Of a stretch of DNA of 64,000 nucleotides, positions 1 through 7,625 are shown piece by piece. Both the position numbers and the translations under genes were made by a program. The stretch spans positions 62,001 to 126,000 of the forward strand of contig CAWKKD010000001.1 of the NCBI GenBank assembly GCA_963850195.1, in the 5' to 3' direction. Source of the stretch: Actinoallomurus sp963850195. Lineage in GTDB: Bacteria; Actinomycetota; Actinomycetes; Streptosporangiales; Streptosporangiaceae. The notes below the pieces were generated by a model. It worked only from the letters and a program-made list of their open reading frames with translations. It had not been told where the DNA came from and searched no databases. The stretch's first letter is position 1. Each line of letters begins with the position of its first letter.

Positions 1-448
1 CACCATGAAGTCGAGCGTCGGCCGGTCGATGCAGAGCATGACCGCCGACAACCCGATGATGCAGTCGCAGAAATTCCTGGTCTACCTCTCGCCGCTGTTC
101 GGACTCTTCGGCCTGACGCTGCCCCTCGGTGTGCTCATCTACTGGGTGACCACCAACTCGTGGACGCTGGCCCAGTCGCACTACGTCTACAAGAAGTACC
201 CGATGCCCACCCCGGACGACGCCAACGGCGGGACCGCCGGGAACGGCGCCAAGACGGGCACCGCGAAGGCCGGTGCGAAGGCCGGCGTGAAGACCGGTGC
301 GGGCGCCGTCTCCAAGTCCGGTGTGGCCGGTACGGCGGGTAAGGGAAGGAAGAAGGCGGGCGAGCCGGAGGACACCGCGCCCGAGCCGGAAGCCAAGATC
401 GTCCGCCAGCAGCCGACACGGCAGTCGCGGAGCAAGAGGAAGCGATAG
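1..448 (+). CDS. yidC: Membrane protein insertase YidC, C-terminal part (5' end outside window)
   Basis: This is the last ~148 codons of a YidC/Oxa1 insertase, which places membrane proteins in the cytoplasmic membrane with or without SecYEG. The visible part includes MMQSQKFLVYLSPLFGLFG and LPLGVLIYWVTTN, the last membrane segments of the family, followed by a long Ala/Gly/Lys-rich basic tail ending KRKR, typical of actinobacterial YidC and thought to contact the ribosome. The frame is open to the window edge, so the start is missing. It ends two bases before a GTG of the next gene, in the usual rnpA-yidC-jag-rsmG order. Confidence 0.93.
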   Translation, partial: TMKSSVGRSMQSMTADNPMMQSQKFLVYLSPLFGLFGLTLPLGVLIYWVTTNSWTLAQSHYVYKKYPMPTPDDANGGTAGNGAKTGTAKAGAKAGVKTGAGAVSKSGVAGTAGKGRKKAGEPEDTAPEPEAKIVRQQPTRQSRSKRKR

Positions 449-449
449 C

Positions 450-992
450 GTGACTTCTGAGTCCAGTCCAAGCACGCAAGAGGAGCCCGGCGTGAGCCAA
501 GCCGAAGCGGAGACCGTCGAGGTCGCCGAAGTCGACATCCAGGCGCTCGAGCAAGAGGGCGAGATCGCGGCTGACTACATCGAGGGCCTTCTGGACATCG
601 CCGATCTCGACGGCGACATCGACATGGACGTCGAAGGCGAGCGTGCGATGGTGTCCGTGGTCGGCGGCACTCTCGACGAGCTGATCGGCAAGAAGGGCGA
701 GGTGCTCGAGGCCCTTCAGGAGCTGACCCGGCTGGCGGTCCACCGCAAGACGGGCGAGCGCAGCCGCCTCATGCTCGACGTCGGCGGGTTCCGTGAGAAG
801 CGCCGCGCCGAGCTGACCGAGCTGGGCCGCGACACGGCCGACGAGGTCAAGCGGACCGGCGAGCCGAAGCCGCTCGCGCCGATGACCCCGTTCGAGCGCA
901 AGGTCGTACACGACGCCATCGCCGCGTGCGGGCTGCGCAGCGAGTCGGAGGGCGAAGAGCCGAGCCGCTACGTCGTCGTTCACATGAAGTGA
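450..992 (+). CDS. jag: KhpB/Jag family RNA-binding protein (KH + R3H)
   Basis: The product is a cytoplasmic RNA-binding protein of the Jag/KhpB family, which partners KhpA in other bacteria. An acidic N-terminus (EQEGEIAADYIEGLLDIADL) is followed by a KH domain with the core GTLDELIGKKGEVLEALQEL. An R3H domain containing PFERKVVHDAI and SESEGEEPSRYVVV follows. Two in-frame GTG starts are possible: 450 (180 aa), which nearly abuts yidC, and 492, which has a clear AGGAG six bases upstream. I give the longer form; the shorter one still contains both domains. A strong terminator follows. Confidence 0.92.
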   Translation: MTSESSPSTQEEPGVSQAEAETVEVAEVDIQALEQEGEIAADYIEGLLDIADLDGDIDMDVEGERAMVSVVGGTLDELIGKKGEVLEALQELTRLAVHRKTGERSRLMLDVGGFREKRRAELTELGRDTADEVKRTGEPKPLAPMTPFERKVVHDAIAACGLRSESEGEEPSRYVVVHMK

Positions 993-1008
993 TCTAGTTC
1001 GTGCCTTA

Positions 1009-1040
1009 GGGCCCGCCACCGTACGGTGGCGGGCCCTTTG
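1009..1040 (+). terminator. Rho-independent terminator after jag
   Basis: A perfect 12-bp stem (GGGCCCGCCACC / GGTGGCGGGCCC) with a GTAC loop is followed by TTTG. It sits between the rightward yidC-jag unit and the leftward DUF6458 gene, so it may serve both strands. Confidence 0.85.
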
Positions 1041-1075
1041 TCGTTCTTCGGCCTTGCTGAATGGTCAGAGTGACG

Positions 1076-1405
1076 TCACTGCGGGGGTACATCGCCGCGG
1101 CGCTGGCCGACGGCCGGGTCGACGGACTGCTGCTGTACGGGCGCGTTCGGGTTCACTGGCCGCTGGACGATGGGCGGCTCCTCGACCTCGCTGACGTACG
1201 CCCCGGGCTGGCCCTCCACCACCTGCACCGTCTGACGGCGCCTCCGCGGCCGGGTGTAGAGCAAGGTGATGAGCAGCATCGCGATCCCGACGAGGATCAG
1301 AATCCAACCGACCGCGTGGATGTCGACCCCACTGAGGTGGAAGTGGAAGGCGAAGGCCATGATCGCGCCGATGGCGACGAATGCCAGAGCTGTACCGATA
1401 CCCAT
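1076..1405 (-). CDS. DUF6458 family small membrane protein
   Basis: This 109-aa protein starts MGIGTALAFVAIGAIMAFAF and has two hydrophobic helices (about residues 3-20 and 32-50) separated by HFHLSGVDIHAVGW. A basic TRPRRRR stretch and a polar Pro/Gln-rich C-terminus follow. The pattern matches the actinobacterial DUF6458 family as I remember it; its function is unknown. The start is chosen because AAAGGAG lies about 10 bases upstream of this ATG and the homologous region begins here; an open frame continues upstream but looks non-coding. It is oriented against its neighbours. Confidence 0.72.
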   Translation of the reverse strand: MGIGTALAFVAIGAIMAFAFHFHLSGVDIHAVGWILILVGIAMLLITLLYTRPRRRRQTVQVVEGQPGAYVSEVEEPPIVQRPVNPNAPVQQQSVDPAVGQRRGDVPPQ

Positions 1406-1601
1406 GATCTCGCGTCTCCTTTCGAGCAGGATTCGGCCCGCGGCAGTCGTACCCCCCATGAGGGGGATATGCGGGTCCATGCCCGCCGCTTTCGCCGGGA
1501 CGGTGGCGGGTCGCGGTCTCGGCAATGCCCGAGGTGTGGAAGCATTCGAAGACCGTAGGGTTTCCTCACCCTCTTCCGAGTCGCTGATGAGCCGTTGACT
1601 T

Positions 1602-2309
1602 ATGCCACAGATTCCTGCGCCGCCGATCGCTCATGAGATCTTCGGAGACGCGCTTCCCATCGCCGAAAAGTACGCCGAGTTCCTCGCCGGCCCTGGCGTC
1701 GAGCGCGGTCTGATCGGGCCCCGCGAGGTCGAGCGCCTGTGGGACCGGCACCTCCTCAACTGCGCGGTGATGGCCGAGGTGATCCCGGCCGACGCGAACG
1801 TCATCGACATCGGCTCCGGCGCCGGCCTGCCCGGCATCGTCCTGTCGATCGTCCGCGCCGACCTGTCCGTGACACTGCTCGAGCCGCTCCTTCGCCGTAC
1901 CGTGTTTCTCCAGGAATGCGTTGAGTTGCTCAAGTTGCCCAACGTGGTGGTACGCCGAGGCCGGGCCGAAGAGGTCATCGGTGATTTCCAGGCCGACGTC
2001 GCGACCGCCCGTGCCGTCGCTCCCCTCGAGCGTCTGGCCGGCTGGGCCCTGCCGCTGCTCCGCCCCGGAGGCGAGCTGCTGGCCCTGAAGGGTGAGCGCG
2101 CCGCCGCCGAGTTGGAAGAGGCGGAACCGGTTCTGAAGGAATTCGGGGTTCAGGGAACCGAAGTGCTTCACGTTGGTCGCGGTAAGGTCGATCCCCCGGC
2201 GACCGTCGTCCGCGCAGTCGCCGGGCGACCCCCGCAGCCGCCGAAGGGGCGGGCCGGTTCAGGCCGGGGCGGACGCCGGCGCGGCGGAGCGCATGGACGG
2301 AAGGGGTGA
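1602..2309 (+). CDS. rsmG: 16S rRNA (guanine527-N7)-methyltransferase RsmG
   Basis: RsmG (GidB) methylates G527 of 16S rRNA using SAM. The SAM-binding loop is visible as VIDIGSGAGLPGIVL (about residues 67-81), preceded by the family segment LWDRHLLNCAVM and followed by ARAVAPLERLAGWALPLLRPGG. At 235 aa it is slightly longer than usual because of a basic Gly/Arg-rich tail ending GGAHGRKG. The ATG has only a weak ribosome binding site. parA starts six bases after the stop codon, so the two are probably co-transcribed. Confidence 0.96.
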   Translation: MPQIPAPPIAHEIFGDALPIAEKYAEFLAGPGVERGLIGPREVERLWDRHLLNCAVMAEVIPADANVIDIGSGAGLPGIVLSIVRADLSVTLLEPLLRRTVFLQECVELLKLPNVVVRRGRAEEVIGDFQADVATARAVAPLERLAGWALPLLRPGGELLALKGERAAAELEEAEPVLKEFGVQGTEVLHVGRGKVDPPATVVRAVAGRPPQPPKGRAGSGRGGRRRGGAHGRKG

Positions 2310-2315
2310 CGGTCC

Positions 2316-3449
2316 TTGACCACAGAAAAGGGCTTGGGCTGGCCTGACCGATCGACGGACACGCCGTCGTCGGACTCCTCCGGCCTCGGCTGGCCCAAAG
2401 ACGAATCGGCCGCGCCGCCCGCGGAGGTGGAGTCGCCGGAGCCGGCTGCGGCCTCGGCCTCTGTTGAGGCGCCGAAGCCACCGCCGGACGCGACGAAAGA
2501 GACGTCGAAGCGCAATCAGGCCCACGGGGAGTCGAAGTTGGTAAGCGAGGCACTCAAGTCCGCCGACGTTTCACGTGAAACAACAACCCAGCCGATCGCG
2601 CAGGCCGCAGCAGCGGCGCTCCGCGTCCTGGCGAAGCGTGGTGAGAAGGAGTGGCCGCGGCCACCGCGCTGCCGCGTGATCACCATCGCCAACCAGAAGG
2701 GCGGTGTCGGAAAGACCACGAGCGCCGTCAACCTGGCGGCCGCGCTCGCCCTCCACGGCTCGCGCGTGCTGGTGGTCGACCTCGACCCGCAGGGCAACGC
2801 CTCCACGGCGCTGGGCGTGGAGCACCACACCGACATCCCGTCGGTGTACCACGTGATCCTTGAGGGCGGCAGCTTCGAGGACGTCGTCGTGCCGGCCGAA
2901 GGCATCCCCAACCTCTACTGCGCACCCGCGACCCTCCACCTGGCGGGCGCGGAGGTCGACCTCGTGCCCATGGTGGCGCGCGAGTCGCGGCTGCGCCGTG
3001 CGCTCGAGGCGTACGACCTCGGCAAGTTCGACTACGTGCTGATCGACTGCCCGCCGTCGCTGGGCCTGCTCACGGTGAACGCCCTCACGGGCGCCGACGA
3101 GCTGCTGATCCCGATCCAGACCGAGTACTACGCGCTGGAGGGTCTGAGTCAGCTGCTGCACACGGTGGATCTCGTGAAGCAGCACCTCAACCCGAACCTC
3201 GCGGTCACCACGATCCTGCTCACCATGTACGACGCCCGTACCCGCCTGGCGGCGCAGGTCTCCGACGAGGTGCGCAGCCACTTCGCCGATCTCGTGATCA
3301 GCACGGTGATCCCGCGGAGCGTACGGGTCTCCGAGGCACCCAGCTACGGCGAGTCGGTGCTGACGTACGACCCGGGATCCAGCGGCGCGCTCGCCTACAC
3401 CGAGGCGGCACGGGAGATGGCGTACCGGGGCGCGGAAAGCCAAGGGTGA
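2316..3449 (+). CDS. parA: Chromosome-partitioning ATPase ParA (Soj)
   Basis: ParA is the deviant-Walker ATPase that moves ParB-parS complexes during chromosome segregation. Walker A KGGVGKTT is at about residues 128-135, and DLDPQGNAST and LIDCPPSLGLLTVNAL follow as in chromosomal ParA proteins. A low-complexity Pro/Ala/Ser-rich N-terminal extension of ~118 residues precedes the ATPase. The start is TTG, chosen because GGAAGGGG lies upstream and it directly follows rsmG; a later start would give a shorter extension. Codons 85-89 (VSRET) contain a perfect parS site, so the extension may be kept partly for DNA function. parB follows after 130 bp. Confidence 0.96.
   Translation: MTTEKGLGWPDRSTDTPSSDSSGLGWPKDESAAPPAEVESPEPAAASASVEAPKPPPDATKETSKRNQAHGESKLVSEALKSADVSRETTTQPIAQAAAAALRVLAKRGEKEWPRPPRCRVITIANQKGGVGKTTSAVNLAAALALHGSRVLVVDLDPQGNASTALGVEHHTDIPSVYHVILEGGSFEDVVVPAEGIPNLYCAPATLHLAGAEVDLVPMVARESRLRRALEAYDLGKFDYVLIDCPPSLGLLTVNALTGADELLIPIQTEYYALEGLSQLLHTVDLVKQHLNPNLAVTTILLTMYDARTRLAAQVSDEVRSHFADLVISTVIPRSVRVSEAPSYGESVLTYDPGSSGALAYTEAAREMAYRGAESQG
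2568..2581. other. parS site, perfect, inside parA coding sequence
   Basis: GTTTCACGTGAAAC matches the bacterial parS core exactly. ParB binds such sites near the origin to nucleate the segregation complex. It lies in the N-terminal extension of parA. Confidence 0.93.
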
Positions 3450-3539
3450 GCCTGGGCGGCCCGCCGCGCATGACGCGACGGGCCGTACGGCTGGCCGCCC
3501 GCCGATAGGTGGCGTGGCGAACAGAACAGACGCGTGAAC

Positions 3540-3565
3540 GAGCGGGGACGAAGCCCCGCTCTTGT
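3540..3565 (+). terminator. Hairpin between parA and parB (possible weak terminator)
   Basis: GAGCGGGG and CCCCGCTC form an 8-bp stem around ACGAAG, followed by only a few T residues. It ends 18 bases before the parB start, so it could be an attenuator or processing site rather than a terminator. Confidence 0.4.
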
Positions 3566-3579
3566 GGCATGGAGGCACA

Positions 3580-4539
3580 GTGAGTCAGCAGCGACGCGGA
3601 CTAGGCAAGGGGCTGGGTGCGTTGATCCCCACGGCCCCGGCTGAGTCGGCGGCCCCCGCTCCCCGCGACGACGCCGACCCGTCGGCACCCTCGCAGGACG
3701 CCTCGGCCGGCCCGGTGATGGTCGCCGGCGCGCACTTCGCCGAGCTGCCGATCACCTCCATCACGCCCAACACCCGCCAGCCGCGCCAGACGTTCGACGA
3801 GGAGGCGATCGAGGAGCTGGCGGCCTCCATCGGCATCGTCGGCCTCCTCCAGCCGATCGTCGTACGCGAGCTCGGCCCGGACGAATACGAACTCATCATG
3901 GGAGAGCGCCGGCTGCGCGCCTCCAAGCTCGCCGGTGTCGACAAGATCCCGGCGATCGTCCGTGAGACCGGCGACGACGACATGCTGCGCGACGCGCTCA
4001 TGGAGAACCTCCACCGGCAGCAGCTGAACGCCCTAGAAGAGGCGGCCGCGTACCAGCAGCTGCTCGACGACTTCGGCGCGACGCACGAGGAACTCGCCAC
4101 CCGCATCGGCCGCTCCCGGCCGCACATCACCAACACCCTCCGGCTCCTGAACCTCCCGCCCGCGGTCCAGCGCCGCGTGGCCGCAGGCGTCCTGAGCGCC
4201 GGCCACGCCCGCGCGCTGCTGGGCCTCGACAGCCACGAACGCCAGGATCAACTGGCCACCCGCATCGTCGCGGAAGGCCTCTCGGTCCGCGCGGTGGAAG
4301 AGCTGATCGCGCTCGGCGATGCCGGCGACACGAAGCAGGCCACGCGCCGGAAGACCGCCAACCCCCCGGTGAACCCCCGCATCCGAGAGCTCGCCGCCGA
4401 GCTGTCCGACCTCTACGAGACGAAGGTCAGCGTCGACCTCGGCCGCCGCAAGGGAAAGATCGTCGTCGAGTTCGCCTCACTCGAAGACCTGGAACGCATC
4501 ATCGCCGCGATGACTCCCGAGGGCCCATCCGGCGGCTGA
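3580..4539 (+). CDS. parB: Chromosome-partitioning protein ParB (Spo0J)
   Basis: ParB binds parS and spreads as a CTP-dependent clamp, forming the cargo for ParA. The N-terminus SQQRRGLGKGLGALIP is the typical ParA-contacting segment. The ParB/Srx domain includes NTRQPRQTFDEEAIEELAAS and the CTP-binding GERRLRA box. The helix-turn-helix includes TRIGRSRPHITNTLRLLNLP, and a C-terminal dimerisation domain completes the 319-aa protein. The start is the GTG at 3580, with GGAGG five bases upstream. A strong terminator follows. Confidence 0.96.
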   Translation: MSQQRRGLGKGLGALIPTAPAESAAPAPRDDADPSAPSQDASAGPVMVAGAHFAELPITSITPNTRQPRQTFDEEAIEELAASIGIVGLLQPIVVRELGPDEYELIMGERRLRASKLAGVDKIPAIVRETGDDDMLRDALMENLHRQQLNALEEAAAYQQLLDDFGATHEELATRIGRSRPHITNTLRLLNLPPAVQRRVAAGVLSAGHARALLGLDSHERQDQLATRIVAEGLSVRAVEELIALGDAGDTKQATRRKTANPPVNPRIRELAAELSDLYETKVSVDLGRRKGKIVVEFASLEDLERIIAAMTPEGPSGG

Positions 4540-4574
4540 GCCTGTCTCCGTGCCCCTGAGGCTTCCGATCCATC

Positions 4575-4621
4575 CATGAGGGTGGTCCCGTGTTTCTAAC
4601 GGGACCACCCTCATGTCTTTT
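4575..4621 (+). terminator. Strong Rho-independent terminator after parB
   Basis: A perfect 17-bp stem (4575-4591 with 4599-4615, core GAGGGTGGTCCCGT) with a 7-base loop is followed by TCTTTTC. It closes the rsmG-parA-parB unit. Confidence 0.92.
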
Positions 4622-4632
4622 CGGCACGTGTG

Positions 4633-4646
4633 GTTTCACGGGAAAC
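4633..4646. other. parS-like site, one mismatch
   Basis: GTTTCACGGGAAAC differs from the parS core at one central position. It lies just after the parB terminator. Confidence 0.75.
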
Positions 4647-4899
4647 CTCAGTGATCCCCTATCCCTGAGGTATCGCTCGTAGGAGCGAGCTAGGGCAGCC
4701 AGGCCCGGCGAAGTCCTCTCGACGTTGGCTGAGCTCACCTGCGGGAGGCCCGGATTGCAACGGGCCGACGCCGGTGCGCGAACGCTCGTTGGCCGGCTGG
4801 TAGCGCTGACGTCCACACCCGTCGTCAGAGGCTCGCATCGCCGCTGAAGCGCCCATGCGTTCTTCCTCGGACTCGCCCCTGTGCCTCACATGACCCGAT

Positions 4900-4913
4900 G
4901 TTTCACGGGAAAC
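4900..4913. other. parS-like site, one mismatch
   Basis: GTTTCACGGGAAAC carries the same single central change as the site at 4633, which suggests that this variant is a tolerated ParB site here. Confidence 0.75.
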
Positions 4914-5140
4914 ATCCGGCCTCTTGCTCCGAGCCGGCTGCTGCCCAGCCAACGAGAGTCAACCCACCACCGTCGGCCCGCGTCGCCTCTTTGGCTGATC
5001 GACGCGCCCATGGGAAGAGCACGGTTGGAGCCTGGCGGGCGTCTGATCGGGAAGCGCCCGGGTCAGCTGTGTGAAGGGTGCTCGATAGAAGACGATCGCC
5101 GCCGATGGTGGAGAGCGTCCGCTGCGGAGCCCGGCGCGAC

Positions 5141-5172
5141 GCGGTCGTCGTTTCACGTGAAACGACGACCGC
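5141..5172. other. parS site, perfect, inside a 32-bp perfect palindrome
   Basis: The core GTTTCACGTGAAAC occupies 5150-5163. The flanks GCGGTCGTC on the left and GACGACCGC on the right are exact reverse complements, so the whole 32 bp is one palindrome. Confidence 0.93.
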
Positions 5173-5586
5173 ATCACGTCGCAGGATTCCGACCGGACCC
5201 GACCCCACGCGTCGGGTGAGGTGCTTCCTGCCGGCAGGCCTGGTGCTCCTCCGGTCGCATGGCTAGGGCGCCGGAAGAGGTTTCGGCGTCGTCTCGCGTC
5301 GTCGGCGGTGTTCACCGAAGAGGGCTCCCCCTTGCTCCCCTGAGCTGATGACCGAGGGTGGCGGATCTCATCTGGCGCTAGCCATGGAGGCCCGGCTGGC
5401 GCCAGTGGAGCCCTCGGCCCGATCTGTGCAAGGGCGCAAGTCTCCCCGCGCGGGTGGGTGCCTATAGAACTGAGACGGGCGGGTGCACGCGAACGGCCGG
5501 GTGCCGAGGCACCTGGAGTCCTCTAGGAAACCTGACCATGGCTGGCTGCCCCGGCGGGTGCCCTTACGAAGGCACGGCGCGCGGCT

Positions 5587-5600
5587 GTTTCACGTGAAAC
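5587..5600. other. parS site, perfect
   Basis: GTTTCACGTGAAAC, an exact parS core with non-palindromic flanks, in the gene-free segment downstream of parB. Confidence 0.93.
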
Positions 5601-6024
5601 GTTGGGACGGCATCCGTGGCGGAGGCGTCCAGTGACCTTTCCGTGTGCGACGGTCGGCATCTCGGTGCTCGCGCCTGGATGCGACGTACGACGCTTGAGA
5701 AGCTCCCTAGTCGCGTGGGGTGCAGTGACTGGAGTGCGACTGCCAACAGCCGCTAGGCGCCTCACACGAGGCACCTCAGGGCGTCTATCTCGCCGCGCAC
5801 ACCTCTCCGGTTGCGCGAGGGCTATCAGGGGCGGCCGGACGGCAAGCGTCGGATTCGCCGTGCGCTTGCCCTTAGCGGTGCTGCCTCGTCCCGCGAGCAT
5901 CGCGCTCACAGATGGCGTGGGCGACGTGGAGGGGCCAGCGAGCGGGATGGTGACGCGGAGGCCCTGAAGCGTCGGCGAGGGCGCGCGCGAGGTATCGACC
6001 AAGCACGGGGTGTCGACGCGGGGA

Positions 6025-6072
6025 GTCGACCAAATGGGGGGTCGACCAAATGGGGGGTCGACCAAATGGGGG
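6025..6072. repeat. Three exact 16-bp tandem repeats
   Basis: The unit GTCGACCAAATGGGGG occurs three times without interruption (6025-6040, 6041-6056, 6057-6072). Two degenerate copies containing TCGACCAAGCACGGGG and GTCGACGCGGGG seem to precede it from about 5995. Each unit holds the palindrome GTCGAC, one and a half helical turns from the next. Confidence 0.95.
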
Positions 6073-6173
6073 ATCGATCTGCCGGGTGTGGCAGGCATCG
6101 GCCGATGCGGGGAATCGCTCGCCCAGAACTGAGGCGCCGACGTCGAAATCGGGGGCGCCGCATCGGCTGACGG

Positions 6174-6560
6174 TCAGCGCAATTGGAGGTTGTTCGAGCC
6201 GTGGTCTTTGAAGATCTCGACCAGCCAGTCGAAGACCGTGGGGCCGAGTTCGGCGCGAGCGGCCTCTAGTTCGGCTCGGACGGAGGGTCTGTTCTCCGGG
6301 TGGCAGCGGGCGAGCTTCCGCTCCAGTTGCCGGACCGTCTCCGGGTAGCCCAGGCTCCGGCGGGACAGCGCATGGTCGCGCCACTCCACGGCGAAGTCAT
6401 CGTCGTCCGGTGTGCCGAAGCCGCCTCGCAGGCAGTCGTTGAGGGCGTCCAGGTTGGTTCCGAAGTAGCCGCCTGGGCCGTTGACGGCTTCGCCCAGCAC
6501 TCGCCAGAAGTCCTCCAGGCTCTCGATCCGAGAACCTTCGACTACATAGATCGCGGTCAC
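6174..6560 (-). CDS. Barstar-family protein (ribonuclease-inhibitor fold)
   Basis: The 128-aa product has the barstar signature: a short beta strand (AIYVVEGSRI), then SLEDFWRVLGEAV and GGYFGTNLDALNDCLRGGFG, where barstar contacts barnase, then VFDWLVEIFKDH. A charged insert of about 40 residues (from SRRSLGYPETV to EARAELGP) sits before the last helix, as in a longer actinobacterial subfamily. Barstar proteins inhibit secreted or contact-delivered RNases, but no barnase-like gene is adjacent. The start is a GTG; the ribosome binding site is weak and another GTG lies three codons upstream. It may be an orphan immunity protein. Confidence 0.8.
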   Translation of the reverse strand: MTAIYVVEGSRIESLEDFWRVLGEAVNGPGGYFGTNLDALNDCLRGGFGTPDDDDFAVEWRDHALSRRSLGYPETVRQLERKLARCHPENRPSVRAELEAARAELGPTVFDWLVEIFKDHGSNNLQLR

Positions 6561-6731
6561 GTCCCGCACGATAGCGGCGCGGGCTTCCCCGAGGGCCGAG
6601 GAGGACTGAGAACGACTGATGCGTCCTCGCGCTAGGGGAGGACGGACCTTGAGTACAAGCTCTAAGATCTTCTTGGAGCGGGAATAGGTCCTGGTGATGA
6701 AGGCGCTCCGCCCAAGAAGGGGGCCTGGCCG

Positions 6732-7349
6732 GTGTCGCGTCGTCTGGTCAATATCACGCTGGACAACCTCGAGGATCTGCCGAGTCGGTGTCGGCGGTGC
6801 GTGTTCTGGGAGCTCGATCCCGTGAACAAGCAGCGCGCCGAAGAGGGTGGGGATCCGGAGTTGGAGAAGGAAGCGTGGATCTCGTCCACGCTTCTCGAGT
6901 GGGGCAGCTGCGGCAAGCTCGTCTACGTCGACAGCGTGCCGGCGGGGTTCGTGATGTTCGCGCCGCCGTTGTACGTGCCGCGGTCGGTGGCCTTCCCTAC
7001 GAGTCCGGTGAGTGCGGATGCGGCGTTGATGATGACCGCGCACATCCTGCCGGAGTTCCAGGGGGGTGGGCTGGGACGGATGCTGGTGCAGGGCGTCGCC
7101 AAGGATCTGACCCGCCGAGGGGTTCGGGCGATCGAGGCGTTCGGCGATCTCAAGTGGGAGAAGCCGGGTTGCATGCTGCCGGCCGAGTACATGCTCGCGG
7201 TGGGGTTCAAGACCGTACGCCCGCATCACCGGTATCCGCGGATGCGGCTCGAGCTGAAGTCGGCGCTGTCGTGGCGTGAGGATGTCGAGGTCGCTCTCGA
7301 GCGTCTCCTCGGGTCGATGTCGCCCGAAGGCGCACTCCGCCCGGTGTAA
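6732..7349 (+). CDS. GNAT-family N-acetyltransferase
   Basis: A 205-aa protein with the acetyl-CoA-binding motif QGGGLGRMLVQGVAKDL (about residues 115-131) after the strand ALMMTAHILPEF. The N-terminus carries SRCRRCVFWEL, a Cys-pair opening I recall from the actinobacterial GNAT proteins encoded near parB. The substrate is unknown. It starts with GTG and is transcribed toward the trx genes, from which a hairpin separates it. Confidence 0.85.
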   Translation: MSRRLVNITLDNLEDLPSRCRRCVFWELDPVNKQRAEEGGDPELEKEAWISSTLLEWGSCGKLVYVDSVPAGFVMFAPPLYVPRSVAFPTSPVSADAALMMTAHILPEFQGGGLGRMLVQGVAKDLTRRGVRAIEAFGDLKWEKPGCMLPAEYMLAVGFKTVRPHHRYPRMRLELKSALSWREDVEVALERLLGSMSPEGALRPV

Positions 7350-7551
7350 ACGAGCAGAATCAAGCCGACACGCCGAAAAACAGGCCCCAGCGGCAGAGAA
7401 ATACAGTCGCAGGAACCACGCAAATCACCCAACGCGCGTAGAGCCACATCAGAGGCTCCACACCCGCAGAGGGGGCCTGGTTGATCCGATCACACCAGGT
7501 GAGCGGCGTTCGTCAGCCAGCGGACCTCTCGCGAGTTTCGCCAGGTCAGAG

Positions 7552-7596
7552 GCCTAAAAATGGCGACGCCCCCACGTCCGGAGACGTGGGGGCGTC
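7552..7596 (-). terminator. Terminator after trxA (leftward)
   Basis: A perfect 14-bp stem (GACGCCCCCACGTC / GACGTGGGGGCGTC) with a four-base loop. Read on the minus strand it is followed by GCCATTTTTAGG, so it terminates trxB-trxA; it may also stop the converging GNAT transcript. Confidence 0.85.
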
Positions 7597-7625
7597 ACAA
7601 CCACACCGCGGGAGAGCGGTTGGCC

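Larger units (their letters stand above)
4622..6173. other. Gene-poor 1.55-kb segment carrying parS sites and repeats
   Basis: I see no convincing gene here. The open frames are Arg/Pro-rich, lack ribosome binding sites and recall no family. The segment contains two perfect and two one-mismatch parS sites (4633-4646, 4900-4913, 5150-5163, 5587-5600), a 32-bp palindrome around one of them, and a 16-bp tandem repeat near its right end. Local sequence is less strictly GC-rich than the coding neighbours. It probably serves as the centromere-like region next to parAB. Confidence 0.7.

Noticed and set aside
4881..5219. Open frame in the gene-free region after parB
   Set aside because: Arg/Pro-rich composition, no ribosome binding site, spans two parS sites, and recalls no family.
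6025..6072. Tandem repeats as a CRISPR array
   Set aside because: Units are contiguous without spacers and no cas gene is present.
5523..6098. 191-codon leftward open frame
   Set aside because: Low-complexity translation including the 16-bp repeats read as peptides (PHLVDPPFGRPPIWS-like); no start signal or recognisable domain.
4622..6173. parS-rich region as the replication origin
   Set aside because: No DnaA boxes or dnaA/dnaN genes are here; the gene order places oriC to the left of the window.
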